Positions 26,301 through 35,211 of a stretch of 64,000 bases of DNA are shown in pieces. The position numbers were made by a program, and so were the translations under genes. The notes beneath the pieces were generated by a model. It had not been told where the DNA came from. It worked only from the letters and a program-made list of their open reading frames with translations, and did not search any database. The stretch is from NCBI RefSeq assembly GCF_026672545.1, contig NZ_JAPPRJ010000001.1, positions 2,047,501 through 2,111,500 on the forward strand. The letters run 5' to 3'. How positions within the stretch are numbered: the stretch's first letter is position 1; each line of letters begins with the position of its first letter. Source of the DNA: Rhizobium sp. SL86. Lineage in GTDB: Bacteria > Pseudomonadota > Alphaproteobacteria > Rhizobiales > Rhizobiaceae.

Positions 26301-27785
26301 TCAGTGCCGGTCGGCGCCGAGGTCTTCGGCCGGGATCCAGATGCCATGGAAACCCTCGTGCACGCGGCAGGGGAATTTCAGGATGGCGACGGGGCCGGCC
26401 GACAGGTTGCGGGCGTTGAGGATGACGAGGTCGGTGCGGTTTTCCGCGCGCCGTCCCACCATCGACAGTAGCCAGCCATCGCCTTCCTCCGCATTCGCGC
26501 TGCGCGGCACGAAATAGGGCTCTTCCGGTGCGGCATCCGGTCCGGCATAAAAGAAATCGATCTTGCCCGTCTCTTCGTCGAAATGGCCGAGGCAGGTGAA
26601 GGGCGGGCCCTTGGGGCCGAAGGGCAGCATCGGACCGAGCGCCGGATTGGTCGTGCCAAACCAGAAATGCCGGGTCTTGCGCATGGCGTAACGCGGGTCG
26701 ATCACAGGCATTTCGCCGATATGATTGATGAAGCGGCGGATCTCGATCGTTTCGCTCTGGCTCGACATATCGACGATCCAGCGTTCGCCATAGGGTGGCA
26801 ATTCATGCGCATGCGGGTCGTGAATGTCGGGGAACTGGCTGAGCCAACCGGATTCCGTGACGAACTGGTCGAGAATGAGGCGACCGCCGTCTTCCCAGGC
26901 GTTGAACGTATGTGTCTGCATTGCCAGCTTCGGGACCTTGAACCAGCTGATGCCGGCAACGCCCTTGTCGCGCGGGATGACGCAGAGATGGCTCGTGCGC
27001 TTGCTGTCCCAATGCCAGTAAGGTTCGCCCCTCTTCACCCGTTCCCAGTCACAGATCATCGGGCCGAAGGCGAAGGCTACGAAGTTCCGGGATACGAGGA
27101 AGTCGTGCACCATGGAGCAATAGGGCGCCTTGAAGCGCTCGGTCCGGGTGAACTGGCCCTCCTTGTCGATATTGTAGACTTCGATCTCGTCGCTTGCGAC
27201 ACCCTCGCAATTATAGGCGAAGGCCACACATTCGCCCGTGATGGGGTCGTATTTCGGATGGGCCGTGAAGGTCTTGCTCTTCAACTGGCCGCCGAAATCG
27301 CTCTCTCCGCGTGTCGACAGATCGTTCGGGTCGAGTTCATAGGGCCGTCCCGATTCCTTTAACGCGTAAAGCTTGCCGTGGTGCCACATGATCGATGTGT
27401 TGGCGGTATTGTTGTCTTCGTCCTTGACCTCGGGCAGATCGGTGAAGCGATTGCGATAGGCGCCGAAAAGGGCCCTGCGCGCCTCGCGCTCGATTTCGAA
27501 CTTGCGGGTGCGGACATAACGCATCGTCAGGTCCGCATGACCGTTCTGGATGCGAACCATATGCACCATGCCGTCGCCGTTCAGAAAGATATCCTTGCCA
27601 TGCAGCGGCGGGTAGGTGTGGTCGGCGCTGTTGCGGATATACATGCCTTCGAGCTCGAGCGGGATCCGGCCGATCACTTCGAGATCATGCACATGCCCCT
27701 CGATGCGCACCGGCGCGGCATAACCTTTGAAGACGATATCATCGGGGAATTGCATGCCAGTCTGGATTTGGACGTGTTTGTTCAT
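26301..27785 (-). CDS. Carotenoid oxygenase family protein (RPE65-like)
   Basis: The 494-residue non-haem iron dioxygenase is of the carotenoid/lignostilbene cleavage family. The family's scattered iron-binding histidines are expected at TFTAHPKYD, SMVHDFLVS, QTHTFNAWED and a C-terminal HEGFHGIW; all four contexts are present. Start at MNKHVQ after an AAGGAGG. Cytoplasmic; the substrate could be a stilbene- or phenylpropene-type aromatic rather than a carotenoid, because no carotenoid genes are near. It heads the 3' end of a minus-strand group with a racemase-like protein, nitroreductase and MFS transporter. Confidence 0.9.
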   Translation of the reverse strand: MNKHVQIQTGMQFPDDIVFKGYAAPVRIEGHVHDLEVIGRIPLELEGMYIRNSADHTYPPLHGKDIFLNGDGMVHMVRIQNGHADLTMRYVRTRKFEIEREARRALFGAYRNRFTDLPEVKDEDNNTANTSIMWHHGKLYALKESGRPYELDPNDLSTRGESDFGGQLKSKTFTAHPKYDPITGECVAFAYNCEGVASDEIEVYNIDKEGQFTRTERFKAPYCSMVHDFLVSRNFVAFAFGPMICDWERVKRGEPYWHWDSKRTSHLCVIPRDKGVAGISWFKVPKLAMQTHTFNAWEDGGRLILDQFVTESGWLSQFPDIHDPHAHELPPYGERWIVDMSSQSETIEIRRFINHIGEMPVIDPRYAMRKTRHFWFGTTNPALGPMLPFGPKGPPFTCLGHFDEETGKIDFFYAGPDAAPEEPYFVPRSANAEEGDGWLLSMVGRRAENRTDLVILNARNLSAGPVAILKFPCRVHEGFHGIWIPAEDLGADRH

Positions 27786-27903
27786 GACTTCCTCCTTCGG
27801 TAAGATTTTGCACTTGGAAACAGTGTTCAGGCGCGCTGAGGCCATCGCATCATGGCGACAAGATCCTGCATCGGCGGTCGACCGGGCGGTTGTCCCGGTG
27901 CAA

Positions 27904-28758
27904 TCAATGGCAATTCCAGAAGCGACCGGCGGGCGATGGCGCGCCATGACCCGTGGCCGTATGTCCCGTTGCGGTAGTCAAAGGCGCCGGGACCGTGCCA
28001 TCCAGCACGGCACGCTCCGCGGCAAGAACCGCTTCGCTCACAATATCGATCACCGTTGCAGGTCCAACCGCCGTCAGCGCCGCGTCCTTCTCCTCACACC
28101 CCGGAGCGACCCGCAAGGCCGCCGACATGATGCCGCAGGCAGGGATAAGCGCCCGCGCGCCGGCGGCGATCAGCGGCGCAACATCATCGCGGAAGCGCTT
28201 GATCAGCGCGGTTGCGTCAATCACCGAATGTTCCTGCTCTTCCGCCGGTTCGCTGGTGGTGACGATGCCCACGAGCTTGTCGGTGAGATTCAAGCGCTCA
28301 ACCTGGCCCCGTATCGGTTCGACAAGCACGGACGCGTTGGCCACGATGCCGAACGGGCCGATACGGGAGGCTGCAATGATGGCCGCCTCGCCGAACCCGA
28401 TGACAGGAATGCTGACCGACGCACGGATGTCATCGAGGAAAGGATCGCCAAAACAGCCCAGGATGGCGGCGTCATAACCTTCCTCCTGTGCCCATTGCAC
28501 AGCCTCGGCCATGCTCTTGGGATTGAGCAGAGGCACATGCTTGAATTTGGCAAAGGCAGGATGCGATACGCCCTCACTGGCGAATCTGAAGGTGCATTGC
28601 GTGCCATGCCGTGCCATGAGCGCAGCATTTTGCTGCGTCACGGGAACCAAGGCTTCGCGAACGAAACGACCGCCTGCGCTGTCTTCCGGGACTGCGCCTA
28701 CATTGGCGATGAGCAGCCGGATTTCACGTGCGGATTGATCTTGCAAAGGGTGCGACAT
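27904..28758 (-). CDS. Asp/Glu (hydantoin) racemase superfamily protein
   Basis: The 284-residue protein has two conserved cysteines in AAILGCFGDPFLDD and LIPACGIMSA, the two-base catalytic pair of this superfamily. That makes racemase, maleate isomerase or decarboxylase chemistry possible. Start at MSHPLQD after GGAG. The C-terminal tail beyond VLAAERAVLDG is low-complexity and unusual. It lies between the carotenoid oxygenase and the nitroreductase on the same strand. Substrate not deducible. Confidence 0.82.
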   Translation of the reverse strand: MSHPLQDQSAREIRLLIANVGAVPEDSAGGRFVREALVPVTQQNAALMARHGTQCTFRFASEGVSHPAFAKFKHVPLLNPKSMAEAVQWAQEEGYDAAILGCFGDPFLDDIRASVSIPVIGFGEAAIIAASRIGPFGIVANASVLVEPIRGQVERLNLTDKLVGIVTTSEPAEEQEHSVIDATALIKRFRDDVAPLIAAGARALIPACGIMSAALRVAPGCEEKDAALTAVGPATVIDIVSEAVLAAERAVLDGTVPAPLTTATGHTATGHGAPSPAGRFWNCH

Positions 28759-28799
28759 CGGAGCTCCGTGACCTGTCTCTGGCGCTCGGCCGTGTTGAA

Positions 28800-29426
28800 T
28801 TATTTCGGATAGCCAACGACCTGGTGCAAACTGACCATCTGGTGTTTTGCGATAGCCAGTTCCTTTGCCAGCGACGGGCGGTCGAACATGGCCCGGCACA
28901 CGGTCGCAAGTCCTTCCGAGGCGCAATAAAGATAAACGTTTTCAACGCGAACGCCGGCATTGGCCCAGGGGAAAACCGTGCGGTCCCAATCGTCACAATG
29001 GGGCATGCGGTTGAAATCCGTGACGTAAAGCAGGCTGACAGGCGCATCCACCACAAAGGGCTGGAGCAGATTTCCCGTAAACATGCGGATGTCACGGTCG
29101 TGCACCTTGCGCAGATGATGCGGCGCCGGGTCATAGACATGCACCCCCTGCGCCGTCAGGACATAGACGTCGATTTCCTGCCAGTTGTGCGCGCCTGGTG
29201 CCGAGCCGCAGCCTTCCACATAAATGCCGACGCCGGACTGTGGGCGGTTGAGACCGGCGGCCACCCACAGGACGTTTGACAATTGCTGCATCGTGATCGG
29301 ATCGGTTTTGAAATCGCGGATGGAGCGCCTTTTCCGGATTGCGTCCAATACCGGCATGCCGCCCTCGGTCACGGGTTTGGGCAATTCGATGATGTCCTGT
29401 CCTGTGGTGGCAAGCTGAGTGTTCAT
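28800..29426 (-). CDS. Nitroreductase family protein (SagB-like)
   Basis: The 208-residue FMN-binding nitroreductase fold has the N-terminal phosphate-binding motif RKRRSIRDFKTDP and the central LLYVTDFNRM and EGLATVCRAMFDRP segments. Proteins with GIYVEGCGSAPGAHNWQEIDVYVLT are close to the SagB-type branch. Start at MNTQLA after GAGGAG. Probably uses NAD(P)H and FMN to oxidise or reduce a small organic molecule within the same pathway as its neighbours. Confidence 0.85.
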   Translation of the reverse strand: MNTQLATTGQDIIELPKPVTEGGMPVLDAIRKRRSIRDFKTDPITMQQLSNVLWVAAGLNRPQSGVGIYVEGCGSAPGAHNWQEIDVYVLTAQGVHVYDPAPHHLRKVHDRDIRMFTGNLLQPFVVDAPVSLLYVTDFNRMPHCDDWDRTVFPWANAGVRVENVYLYCASEGLATVCRAMFDRPSLAKELAIAKHQMVSLHQVVGYPK

Positions 29427-29659
29427 GGAAGAAACTCCTCGTTTAAAGGGTTCAATTGCCTGTCCCCTGGAGACGGAACGTCGGGACGGCACATCCTGTC
29501 GCCTGCACGGCTGGTTTCGTGCAAGGCGTTGAAGCCATTGGGATCTCCACCCTCACTTTCGATGTGCTGGTGGCGAAAACCGGAATGCGGATATGGTCTG
29601 GTCATCCGTTGGCAGACGCGCGATGCGGTTGCGGCGCGTCTGCCGGAGGCGGGCGATGC

Positions 29660-30835
29660 TCAGGCGAACTGCAGCCTGGTCTCGGCCGCGGGAAGCTTCG
29701 CCTTGACGGCCACGAGCAGGCTCAGGGCCATGACCGATACGATGGTCGCTGCCACACCCAATGCGCCATAACCGAAGCCCGACACGATGGCGCCGCCAAC
29801 GGCTGGCCCGGTGCAGGAACCGATCATCATCATGGCCGGTGTGGCCGATACGGCGCGGCCGCTCTGGTCGATACGTGCCAGCAGGCCGAACAGGAAGGTG
29901 TGCGTGAAGATCACGATCGACACATAGACCGATGCCGACAGGGCATAGGGCAGGAAACTCGCCGCATTGGACATGGTCAGCGCCAGGATTGCCTGCAGCA
30001 CGGGCCCGCAAAAACCGACGACCAGCGGCGACAGGCGCTTCTGCAGGATGGCGGCCAGTGCGCCGGGCAGAAGATTGACGAAGCCAAGCGCCACCAGCAC
30101 CATGTGGACCTTTTCCGTTTCGAACCCGCGCGCCGATCCGATGCGTTCGAGGAAGGAGAAGACCATTGCTTGGTTGAACGTCAGACAGACAACGACACCG
30201 ATGAGGAACCAGACCACCTTGGGGGCCGGGCCATGGCCCTGTGTCGCGGCGGCATGGCTCGACTCGGCCTCACCGGCAACGGGGAAGAACAGGGCCGCCA
30301 CGACGCTGGCAATCCCCATCGTTGCTCCGAAAACGACGAACATCATTGAGGCGTCGAAATGATCGACAAGCTGCGGCAGGCCGGCAAAGAAGCAGACACC
30401 GAGCACGCCGAGTGCCACGTTGACGGTGGCAAATAGCCGGTGTGGGTTCTCCGTGCGGCCGATACTGCCATGGGTGATGGACAGTGCTACACCCGTTCCA
30501 AGCCCCGCGATGACGTGAAGGGTGATGGCGACCGGCAGGATCGAGACATCGAGCGGCAGGCGCGAAATCACCAGGAAAGCCGCGGCGGCCACCGCAAAGC
30601 CGCCGGCTACGCCCAGCCTGTGCGGGATGCGGTCAAAGATTGGCGCAACGATCGTGCTGGCAATGACGACGCTGAACAGAAACAGGGTGACGGTGAGGCC
30701 GGCCTGAACGGGGCTGAAGCCGTAATGTTGCATCAGGTTGCCGATCCAAAGCGGAAGCGCAACCATATCGATCATGCCTGCGACGTGCCCAATGCTGAGC
30801 ACGACCTTACCTCCAACAGTGTTGGATCGTGTCAT
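29660..30835 (-). CDS. MFS transporter
   Basis: The 391-residue protein has about 12 hydrophobic segments. The cytoplasmic loop after helix 2 is IFDRIPHRLG, close to the usual MFS motif. Start at MTRSN after GGGAGAG. It is the most upstream gene of the minus-strand group and lies divergent to a LysR regulator, so it likely moves the substrate or product of that pathway. Specificity cannot be read from the sequence. Confidence 0.88.
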   Translation of the reverse strand: MTRSNTVGGKVVLSIGHVAGMIDMVALPLWIGNLMQHYGFSPVQAGLTVTLFLFSVVIASTIVAPIFDRIPHRLGVAGGFAVAAAAFLVISRLPLDVSILPVAITLHVIAGLGTGVALSITHGSIGRTENPHRLFATVNVALGVLGVCFFAGLPQLVDHFDASMMFVVFGATMGIASVVAALFFPVAGEAESSHAAATQGHGPAPKVVWFLIGVVVCLTFNQAMVFSFLERIGSARGFETEKVHMVLVALGFVNLLPGALAAILQKRLSPLVVGFCGPVLQAILALTMSNAASFLPYALSASVYVSIVIFTHTFLFGLLARIDQSGRAVSATPAMMMIGSCTGPAVGGAIVSGFGYGALGVAATIVSVMALSLLVAVKAKLPAAETRLQFA

Positions 30836-30911
30836 CTTCTCTCTCCCAAATTTTCCTCTCGCGCTGCACCCACCGTCCCCCCGGACCGGTTCAGAAACAG
30901 ACGCGCCTCCT

Positions 30912-30927
30912 GTGCCAAGCTTGGCAC
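30912..30927. promoter_or_regulatory. 16-bp palindrome between MFS and LysR genes
   Basis: GTGCCAAGCTTGGCAC is perfectly self-complementary and sits in the divergent promoter region. It is a candidate LysR-type binding site. Confidence 0.6.
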
Positions 30928-31022
30928 TTGTCAAGTTTTAGTCCCAACTTTAGTCGTGGGAAAACAGATTGAATTCATGGTACATATGAGCATGATCGAT
31001 ACCTGATGGAGGAGGGGTTTCG

Positions 31023-31961
31023 ATGAGACTGGATCGTTTCGACCTCAACCTGCTCGTTGTTCTCGACGCCCTTCTCGAAGAACGAAACGTCACGCGCGCC
31101 AGCGAGCGCCTTCATATCGGCCAGTCCGCCGCCAGTGCCGCGCTGCGCCGGCTGCGTGAATTCTTCGGCGACGAATTGCTTGTTCCGGCTGGACGGCGCT
31201 TTGAGCTGACGCCTCTGGCGCAGGGGCTGGCAGGGCCGGTCAGGGATACGCTGATGCGTGCGCGTGCGGCGGTATCGTTGCGCCCGAGCTTTGATCCACA
31301 CACCGAAACCCGGCGATTTACGGTCTGCTCTTCCGATTATGCCCTCTGGGTTTTCATGGGGGCGGCAGCGACGGGCATCGCAGCCAAGGCGCCGGGCATA
31401 CGGCTCGATTTCACCAGGCCGCCTGTCGATCTGCACGATGCATTCGAGCGCGGCAGCCTCGATCTGATGATCATGCCCGAGCAATATGCCGCCGAGTTCG
31501 ACCATCCCCAGATACCCGTCCTGAGCGACGACCACGCCTGTCTGATGTGCACGGACAATCCGCTGGCCGGTCGTCCATTGACCATGGAGGATTATCTGAA
31601 TGTCGGCCACGTCGCCGTTCGCCTGGGCGATGAAACGAGCCTTGCCTTCGAGGAATGGTTCCTGCCGCGCTTCGGCCGGCAACGGCGCGTCGAATGCAGT
31701 GTCGACTATTTCAGCGCATTGCCATGCCTCTTAATGAAGACAAACCGCATAGCCACCGTGCATCGACGCTGCGCCGTGCCGCTGGCGCAACGCTTTCCAC
31801 TGATATTGAAGGAAGCGCCGTTCGACATGAACGCACTGGTCGAGGTCATGATCTGGCCGCGTTATCGCGACCACGATCCCGCACATCGCTGGTTGCGCGC
31901 GCAGATCATCAAGGCTGCCCAGGCGGCAAAGGACATTCCACTCGACGCAACGGTCTCCTGA
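31023..31961 (+). CDS. LysR-family regulator (NodD-like)
   Basis: The 312-residue protein has an N-terminal winged helix (FDLNLLVVLDALLEERNVTRASERLHIGQSAASAALRRLREFFGDELL) and a periplasmic-binding-type effector domain. The closest pattern known to me is the NodD/NahR branch that responds to aromatic compounds. A GGAGGAGGGG precedes the start. Divergent from the MFS/nitroreductase/racemase/oxygenase group, which it probably controls through the palindrome near 30912. Confidence 0.92.
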   Translation: MRLDRFDLNLLVVLDALLEERNVTRASERLHIGQSAASAALRRLREFFGDELLVPAGRRFELTPLAQGLAGPVRDTLMRARAAVSLRPSFDPHTETRRFTVCSSDYALWVFMGAAATGIAAKAPGIRLDFTRPPVDLHDAFERGSLDLMIMPEQYAAEFDHPQIPVLSDDHACLMCTDNPLAGRPLTMEDYLNVGHVAVRLGDETSLAFEEWFLPRFGRQRRVECSVDYFSALPCLLMKTNRIATVHRRCAVPLAQRFPLILKEAPFDMNALVEVMIWPRYRDHDPAHRWLRAQIIKAAQAAKDIPLDATVS

Positions 31962-31981
31962 CCGGCTTGAAAACGGAAAAT

Positions 31982-32012
31982 GGCCGGGGAACCAGAAGCT
32001 CTGGCCCCGGCC
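31982..32012 (-). terminator. Hairpin between convergent LysR and aminotransferase genes
   Basis: GGCCGGGG and CCCCGGCC form the outer stem and CCAGA/TCTGG an inner stem. On the minus strand the hairpin is followed by ATTTTCCGTTTTC, so it fits termination of the aminotransferase and may work in both directions. Confidence 0.7.
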
Positions 32013-32019
32013 CATCTCG

Positions 32020-33354
32020 TCAGGCGGCGCGCTTCAGCGCATCACCGATCATGGAGACGATCGTCTCGATCTGCTGTTTTTCGATGATCAGCGGCGGCGA
32101 AAGGGCAATCACGTCGCCGGTGACGCGGATCAGCAGGCCGCTCCGGAAGCAATCGACGAAGACGTCGTAGGCGCGGGTGCCGGGGGCGCCATCGCGGGAT
32201 TTCAGCTCAATCGCGCCGACGAGGCCGAGATTGCGGACATCGATGACGTTCGGGTGGTCCTTCAGGCTGTGCAGCGCGTCCTGCCAGGTCGTCTCAAGTT
32301 CCGCACCCCGCGTAAGGAGGCCTTCTTCCTCGTAGATTTCCAGCGTCGCGATGCCGGCGGCGCTCGCCACCGGATGGCCGGAATAGGTGTAGCCGTGGAA
32401 GAGTTCGATCGCGTTGTCCGGGCCGTGCATCAGGCCGTCATGGACCTTGCGGCTGGCAAAGACGGCCCCCATCGGGATCGCGCCATTGGTCAGGCCCTTG
32501 GCGGTCGTGACGAGATCCGGCACCACGCCGAAATAATCCGTCGCGAAGGGCGTTCCAAGGCGGCCGAAGCCGGTGATGACTTCGTCGAAGATCAGCAGGA
32601 TGCCGTATTTTTCGGAGATGGCGCGCAGGCGCTCGAGATAACCCTTCGGCGGCACCACGACGCCGGCGGAGCCGGAAAGCGGCTCGACGATGACGGCGGC
32701 GATCGTTTCATGGCCATGCAACTGCACCAGACGTTCCAGGTCCTCGGCGAGGTCCAGCCCGTGCGGCGGCAGGCCCTTGGAAAAGGCGTTGCGTTCGATA
32801 TCCAGCGTGTGGCGCATGTGGTCGGCCGGGATCTGCGGGAAAACGCGGCGGTTGTTGACGAGACCGCCGACGGAAATCCCGCCGAAACCGACACCGTGAT
32901 AACCCTTTTCACGGCCGATGATGCGGGTGCGGGTGCCCTGGCCGATGGCGCGCTGATAGGCGATCGCAATCTTCAGCGCCGTATCGACCGATTCCGACCC
33001 GGAGCCGGTGAAGAAGACGCGGTCGAGGCCGGCTTCCGGGCCGCCCGGCGCCATCTTGGCGAGCTTTGCGGCGAAATCGAAAGCGATCGGATGGCCCATC
33101 TGGAAGGTCGGGGCAAAATCCAGCGTGCGCAACTGCCGTTCAACGGCCTCGGCTATGCGCTTGCGGCCATGGCCGGCATTGACGCACCAGAGGCCCGCAG
33201 TGCCGTCCAGAACCTTCTTGCCGTCGATGTCGGTGTAATACATGCCCTCGGCTTCGGCGAGGAGGCGCGGCGACGCCTTGAACTGGCGGTTGGCCGTGAA
33301 CGGCATCCAGAAATTATCGAGCGGCGGCATGTTGCTGTTGGAAGAATGGTCCAT
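32020..33354 (-). CDS. Class III aminotransferase (omega-amino acid:pyruvate type)
   Basis: The 444-residue PLP enzyme has the class III core: FFTGSGSESVDTALK, LLIFDEVITGFGRLG with the PLP-contacting Asp, and LVTTAKGLTNGAIPMGA with the Schiff-base Lys. The N-terminal NFWMPFTANRQFK stretch is typical of beta-alanine or omega-amino acid:pyruvate transaminases. Divergent from an XRE-cupin regulator, which suggests control by an amino-acid or polyamine signal. Substrate between beta-alanine, GABA, taurine and polyamines is not resolved. Confidence 0.9.
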   Translation of the reverse strand: MDHSSNSNMPPLDNFWMPFTANRQFKASPRLLAEAEGMYYTDIDGKKVLDGTAGLWCVNAGHGRKRIAEAVERQLRTLDFAPTFQMGHPIAFDFAAKLAKMAPGGPEAGLDRVFFTGSGSESVDTALKIAIAYQRAIGQGTRTRIIGREKGYHGVGFGGISVGGLVNNRRVFPQIPADHMRHTLDIERNAFSKGLPPHGLDLAEDLERLVQLHGHETIAAVIVEPLSGSAGVVVPPKGYLERLRAISEKYGILLIFDEVITGFGRLGTPFATDYFGVVPDLVTTAKGLTNGAIPMGAVFASRKVHDGLMHGPDNAIELFHGYTYSGHPVASAAGIATLEIYEEEGLLTRGAELETTWQDALHSLKDHPNVIDVRNLGLVGAIELKSRDGAPGTRAYDVFVDCFRSGLLIRVTGDVIALSPPLIIEKQQIETIVSMIGDALKRAA

Positions 33355-33507
33355 GGCCTGAAGGTCCCCGTGGGTGTGATGCTGCTAGGTGTCAGTCATT
33401 TTTCGAAGGTCAACAAGTCCTTTTCTTCTGGCACATAAGCTATTGAAAAGAATGATCTGATCGGGCACTGTTTGCGATATTTCGAACATCTGAAACGGGG
33501 AAGAGCC

Positions 33508-34056
33508 ATGAGTGTTGATGTCGGCAGCCGGTTGCGGCATGTCCGCCTGGCGCACAAGCTGTCGCAGCGCGAACTCGCCAAACGGGCGGGGGTCACGAAT
33601 TCCACCATTTCGCTGATCGAATCCAATGCATCCAATCCCTCCGTCGGAGCGCTGAAGCGTATTCTCGACGGCATTCCGATCGGTCTTGCCGAATTCTTCG
33701 CCTTCGAGCCGGAACGGTCCAAAAAGGCGTTTTATGCGGCCGAGGAACTGGTGGAGATCGGCAAGGGCAAGATCTCCTTCCGGCAGGTGGGCGACAACCT
33801 GTTTGGCCGCAGCCTGCAGATCCTGAAGGAATGTTACCAGCCGGGGGCGGATACCGGGAAGGTGCCGCTGGTCCATGATGGCGAGGAGGGAGGGATCGTT
33901 CTGTCCGGTCGCCTGGAGGTGACCGTCGATGACGAGCGCCGGATCTTAGGGCCCGGCGACGCCTATTATTTCGAAAGCCGACGGCCCCACCGCTTCCGCT
34001 GCGTGGGACCGGTGCCCTGCGAGGTGATCAGCGCCTGCACGCCGCCGACGTTTTGA
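33508..34056 (+). CDS. XRE-cupin regulator (PuuR-like)
   Basis: The 182-residue protein has an N-terminal helix-turn-helix (LRHVRLAHKLSQRELAKRAGVTNSTISLIESN) followed by a cupin domain from about 105 (HDGEEGGIVLSGRLEVTVDDE). PuuR-type regulators repress polyamine or amino-acid catabolism. Start at MSVDVG, with GGGGAAGAG just upstream. Divergent from the class III aminotransferase, its probable target. Confidence 0.9.
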   Translation: MSVDVGSRLRHVRLAHKLSQRELAKRAGVTNSTISLIESNASNPSVGALKRILDGIPIGLAEFFAFEPERSKKAFYAAEELVEIGKGKISFRQVGDNLFGRSLQILKECYQPGADTGKVPLVHDGEEGGIVLSGRLEVTVDDERRILGPGDAYYFESRRPHRFRCVGPVPCEVISACTPPTF

Positions 34057-34074
34057 CAACGTCGAGGCAGCCGG

Positions 34075-35064
34075 TCAGAGGCTGACGGCAGCGCCCGTTT
34101 TTGCGGATTTCAGCGCCGCATCGGCAAGCTTCAGCGCAATCAGGCCATCTTCTGCGGACGGGGACGCTGTGGCGCCCTTTTCCACCGTATCGATGAAGGC
34201 GGCAATTTCTGCTGCATAGGCTGCCGTGTAGCGGGTCATGAAGAAATCATGCAGCGGCGGGCGGGTATAACCGTCCTTGTTGGCTACCTCGATAGAGACC
34301 GGGCGCTGGTTTTCGGCAGCCACTGACCCCAGCGAACCATGCACCTCGATACGCTGATCATAACCATAGGTGGCGCGGCGGGAGTTGGAAATCACCGCCT
34401 GGCGACCGCTGGCCGTGGTCAGAATCAGGCTGGCCGAGTCGTAATCGCCGGCTTCGCCGATCTTCGGATCGACCAGGACGGCACCCGTTGCGAAGACCGA
34501 GGTGATCTCTTCGCCGAGCAGGAAACGCGCCATGTCGAGATCGTGGATGGTCATGTCGCGGAAGATGCCGCCCGAGACCTTGATGTAGTCGACCGGCGGT
34601 GCACCCGGATCGCGGCTGGTGATCGTCACCATCTCCACCTTGCCGATGGTGCCCTTGTCGATTTCGGCGCGAACCGCCTGGAAATGCGGATCGAAGCGGC
34701 GGTTGAAACCGAGCATCACCTTGGCGCCGGTTTCCTTCACCACATCGATGCATCCTTGCGCGCGGGCGACATCCAGATCGATCGGCTTTTCGCAGAAGAT
34801 CGCCTTGCCGGCGCGGGCGAATTTTTCGATCAGGTCCGCATGAGTATTGGTCGGCGTGCAGATGATGACGGCATCAACATCCTTGTCGGCCAGAACCGCC
34901 TCGATCGTGCTGACCTTGCAGCCGGCCTCGTCGGCAATCGCTTTGGCAGCGGCCTCCATGGCATCCACCACGGCGACCAGCTTCGCCCGCGGGTCGGAGG
35001 CGATCGCCTTTGCATGCACCTTGCCGATACGTCCTGCTCCGAGCAGGGCCAGTCGCGTTACCAT
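34075..35064 (-). CDS. idhA: Inositol 2-dehydrogenase
   Basis: The 329-residue Gfo/Idh/MocA oxidoreductase would oxidise myo-inositol to 2-keto-myo-inositol with NAD+. The Rossmann motif is LALLGAGRIGKVHA and the catalytic-loop motif is FCEKPIDLD, followed by GGIFRDMTIHDLDMARFLLGEE, characteristic of rhizobial IdhA. Start after GGAGGAG. Divergent from the RpiR regulator that opens the inositol cluster; an IolR-type site lies between them. Confidence 0.93.
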   Translation of the reverse strand: MVTRLALLGAGRIGKVHAKAIASDPRAKLVAVVDAMEAAAKAIADEAGCKVSTIEAVLADKDVDAVIICTPTNTHADLIEKFARAGKAIFCEKPIDLDVARAQGCIDVVKETGAKVMLGFNRRFDPHFQAVRAEIDKGTIGKVEMVTITSRDPGAPPVDYIKVSGGIFRDMTIHDLDMARFLLGEEITSVFATGAVLVDPKIGEAGDYDSASLILTTASGRQAVISNSRRATYGYDQRIEVHGSLGSVAAENQRPVSIEVANKDGYTRPPLHDFFMTRYTAAYAAEIAAFIDTVEKGATASPSAEDGLIALKLADAALKSAKTGAAVSL

Positions 35065-35142
35065 GGGATCTCCTCCAGAAGGTTTTCGATGGTTTTCCAC
35101 TGGTGAACCGGGATCTCCAGGGTCCGTGGAAAATCAGTGTTT

Positions 35143-35156
35143 GGAATATATGTTCC
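35143..35156. promoter_or_regulatory. IolR-type operator
   Basis: GGAATATATGTTCC fits the GGAA-N6-TTCC motif described for IolR of Sinorhizobium meliloti. It lies between the divergent idhA and iolR genes. Confidence 0.7.
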
Positions 35157-35211
35157 ATTTGGCTAGATTGTGATGCTATTCATGTCAAGCGCGGAAAAGG
35201 GAAGCAGCATC

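Noticed and set aside
27786..27947. Longer start for the carotenoid oxygenase
   Set aside because: The upstream extension is low-complexity and Arg-rich, and a strong AAGGAGG precedes the internal ATG.
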